Positions 6,558 through 6,845 of a stretch of DNA of 6,845 nt are shown piece by piece. Position numbers and translations under genes: made by a program. The DNA lies in NCBI GenBank assembly GCA_028280205.1, contig JANQME010000299.1, positions 1 to 6,845 on the forward strand. The letters run 5' to 3'. How positions within the stretch are numbered: position 1 is the stretch's first letter; every line of letters begins with the position of its first letter. Below the pieces are notes generated by a model. It did not search any database. It was not told where the DNA came from and saw only the letters and a program-made list of their open reading frames with translations. This DNA comes from Longimicrobiales bacterium. GTDB lineage: Bacteria > Gemmatimonadota > Gemmatimonadetes > Longimicrobiales > Gaopeijiaceae.

Positions 6558-6845
6558 TCAGATCAGGGTTCCGCGGCCCTCGACGCGCGCAACGTGCGCG
6601 ACGTCCTTGTCGCCTCTTCCGGAGAGGCAGACGAGGACGGGGCCGTCGTGGCCCGTACCCGACTCGAGGACGTACGCAATCGCGTGAGCCGTCTCGAGTG
6701 CGGGAATGATCCCCTCCAGCTCCGAAAGTCGATGCAGGGCGTCCAGCGCCCGTTCGTCCGTGACCCAGGTGTAGCGGGCCCGTCCCGGATCCTTGAGGAA
6801 GGAATGTTCCGGACCGACGCCCGGGTAGTCCAGCCCCGCGGACAC
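6558..6845 (-). CDS. trpB: Tryptophan synthase beta subunit (C-terminal part)
   Basis: Only the last 95 residues lie in the window; the gene begins beyond the right edge. The segment has the TrpB hallmarks SAGLDYPGVGPEHS, TDERALDALHRLSELEGIIPALETAHA and LSGRGDKDV. In the well-studied enterobacterial enzyme the Glu of EGIIPALE (Glu350) and the Ser of SGRGDKD (Ser377) contact the PLP cofactor, and both are present here. TrpB condenses indole with serine to give tryptophan and works as an alpha2-beta2 complex with TrpA. The sequence ends at an ordinary C-terminus (VARVEGRGTLI, TGA), so the gene is cut only by the window edge. The next gene is not trpA but the HEAT-repeat gene, 7 nt downstream. 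Confidence 0.97.
   Translation of the reverse strand: MSAGLDYPGVGPEHSFLKDPGRARYTWVTDERALDALHRLSELEGIIPALETAHAIAYVLESGTGHDGPVLVCLSGRGDKDVAHVARVEGRGTLI

Noticed and set aside
6571..6605. GC-rich inverted-repeat-like bases near the end of trpB, considered as a terminator or attenuator
   Set aside because: They lie within conserved TrpB C-terminal coding sequence, have no T-run, and the next gene begins 7 nt after the stop, so termination here is unlikely.

Overview
This window is a compact, GC-rich bacterial chromosome segment with almost no non-coding DNA. It holds six protein genes, two of them cut by the window edges. I see no mobile element, CRISPR array, tRNA or rRNA. The high GC content, frequent GTG/TTG starts, 4-base start/stop overlaps and gene types fit a Gemmatimonadota-like (or similarly GC-rich, Gram-negative-type) chromosome. 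That assignment is an inference from gene content and style, not from a marker gene.

Left block (minus strand, 1-835): yqeK, an HD-domain nucleotidase/Ap4A-hydrolase family gene, overlaps by four bases (GTGA) a downstream gene for a single-pass membrane protein. Only the basic N-terminus, the membrane helix and the first residues of a probable LytR_C-type domain of that protein lie in the window. A 119-bp divergent intergenic region (836-954) separates this pair from a plus-strand gene for a full-length NFACT/RqcH-family protein (955-2613), predicted to act on stalled 50S ribosomes.

Right block (minus strand, 2624-6845): a trp-operon segment in transcription order trpB (3' end), a HEAT-repeat protein, an HD-GYP phosphodiesterase-like protein, then trpA. 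Spacings are 7 nt, 1 nt and a 4-nt overlap, so the four genes look like one translationally linked unit. trpA converges on the NFACT gene with a 10-bp gap.

The most interesting point is that trpB and trpA, whose products form one enzyme complex and whose genes are normally adjacent, are split by a two-gene cassette resembling a signalling or scaffold module. The two cassette proteins share a related N-terminal domain of about 110-140 residues that I can align by eye (HEAT protein from residue 25, HD-GYP protein from residue 10, nearly ungapped for 60 residues). This points to an ancient duplication and perhaps a joint function such as hetero-association. Whether it has any link to tryptophan synthesis cannot be told from sequence alone.
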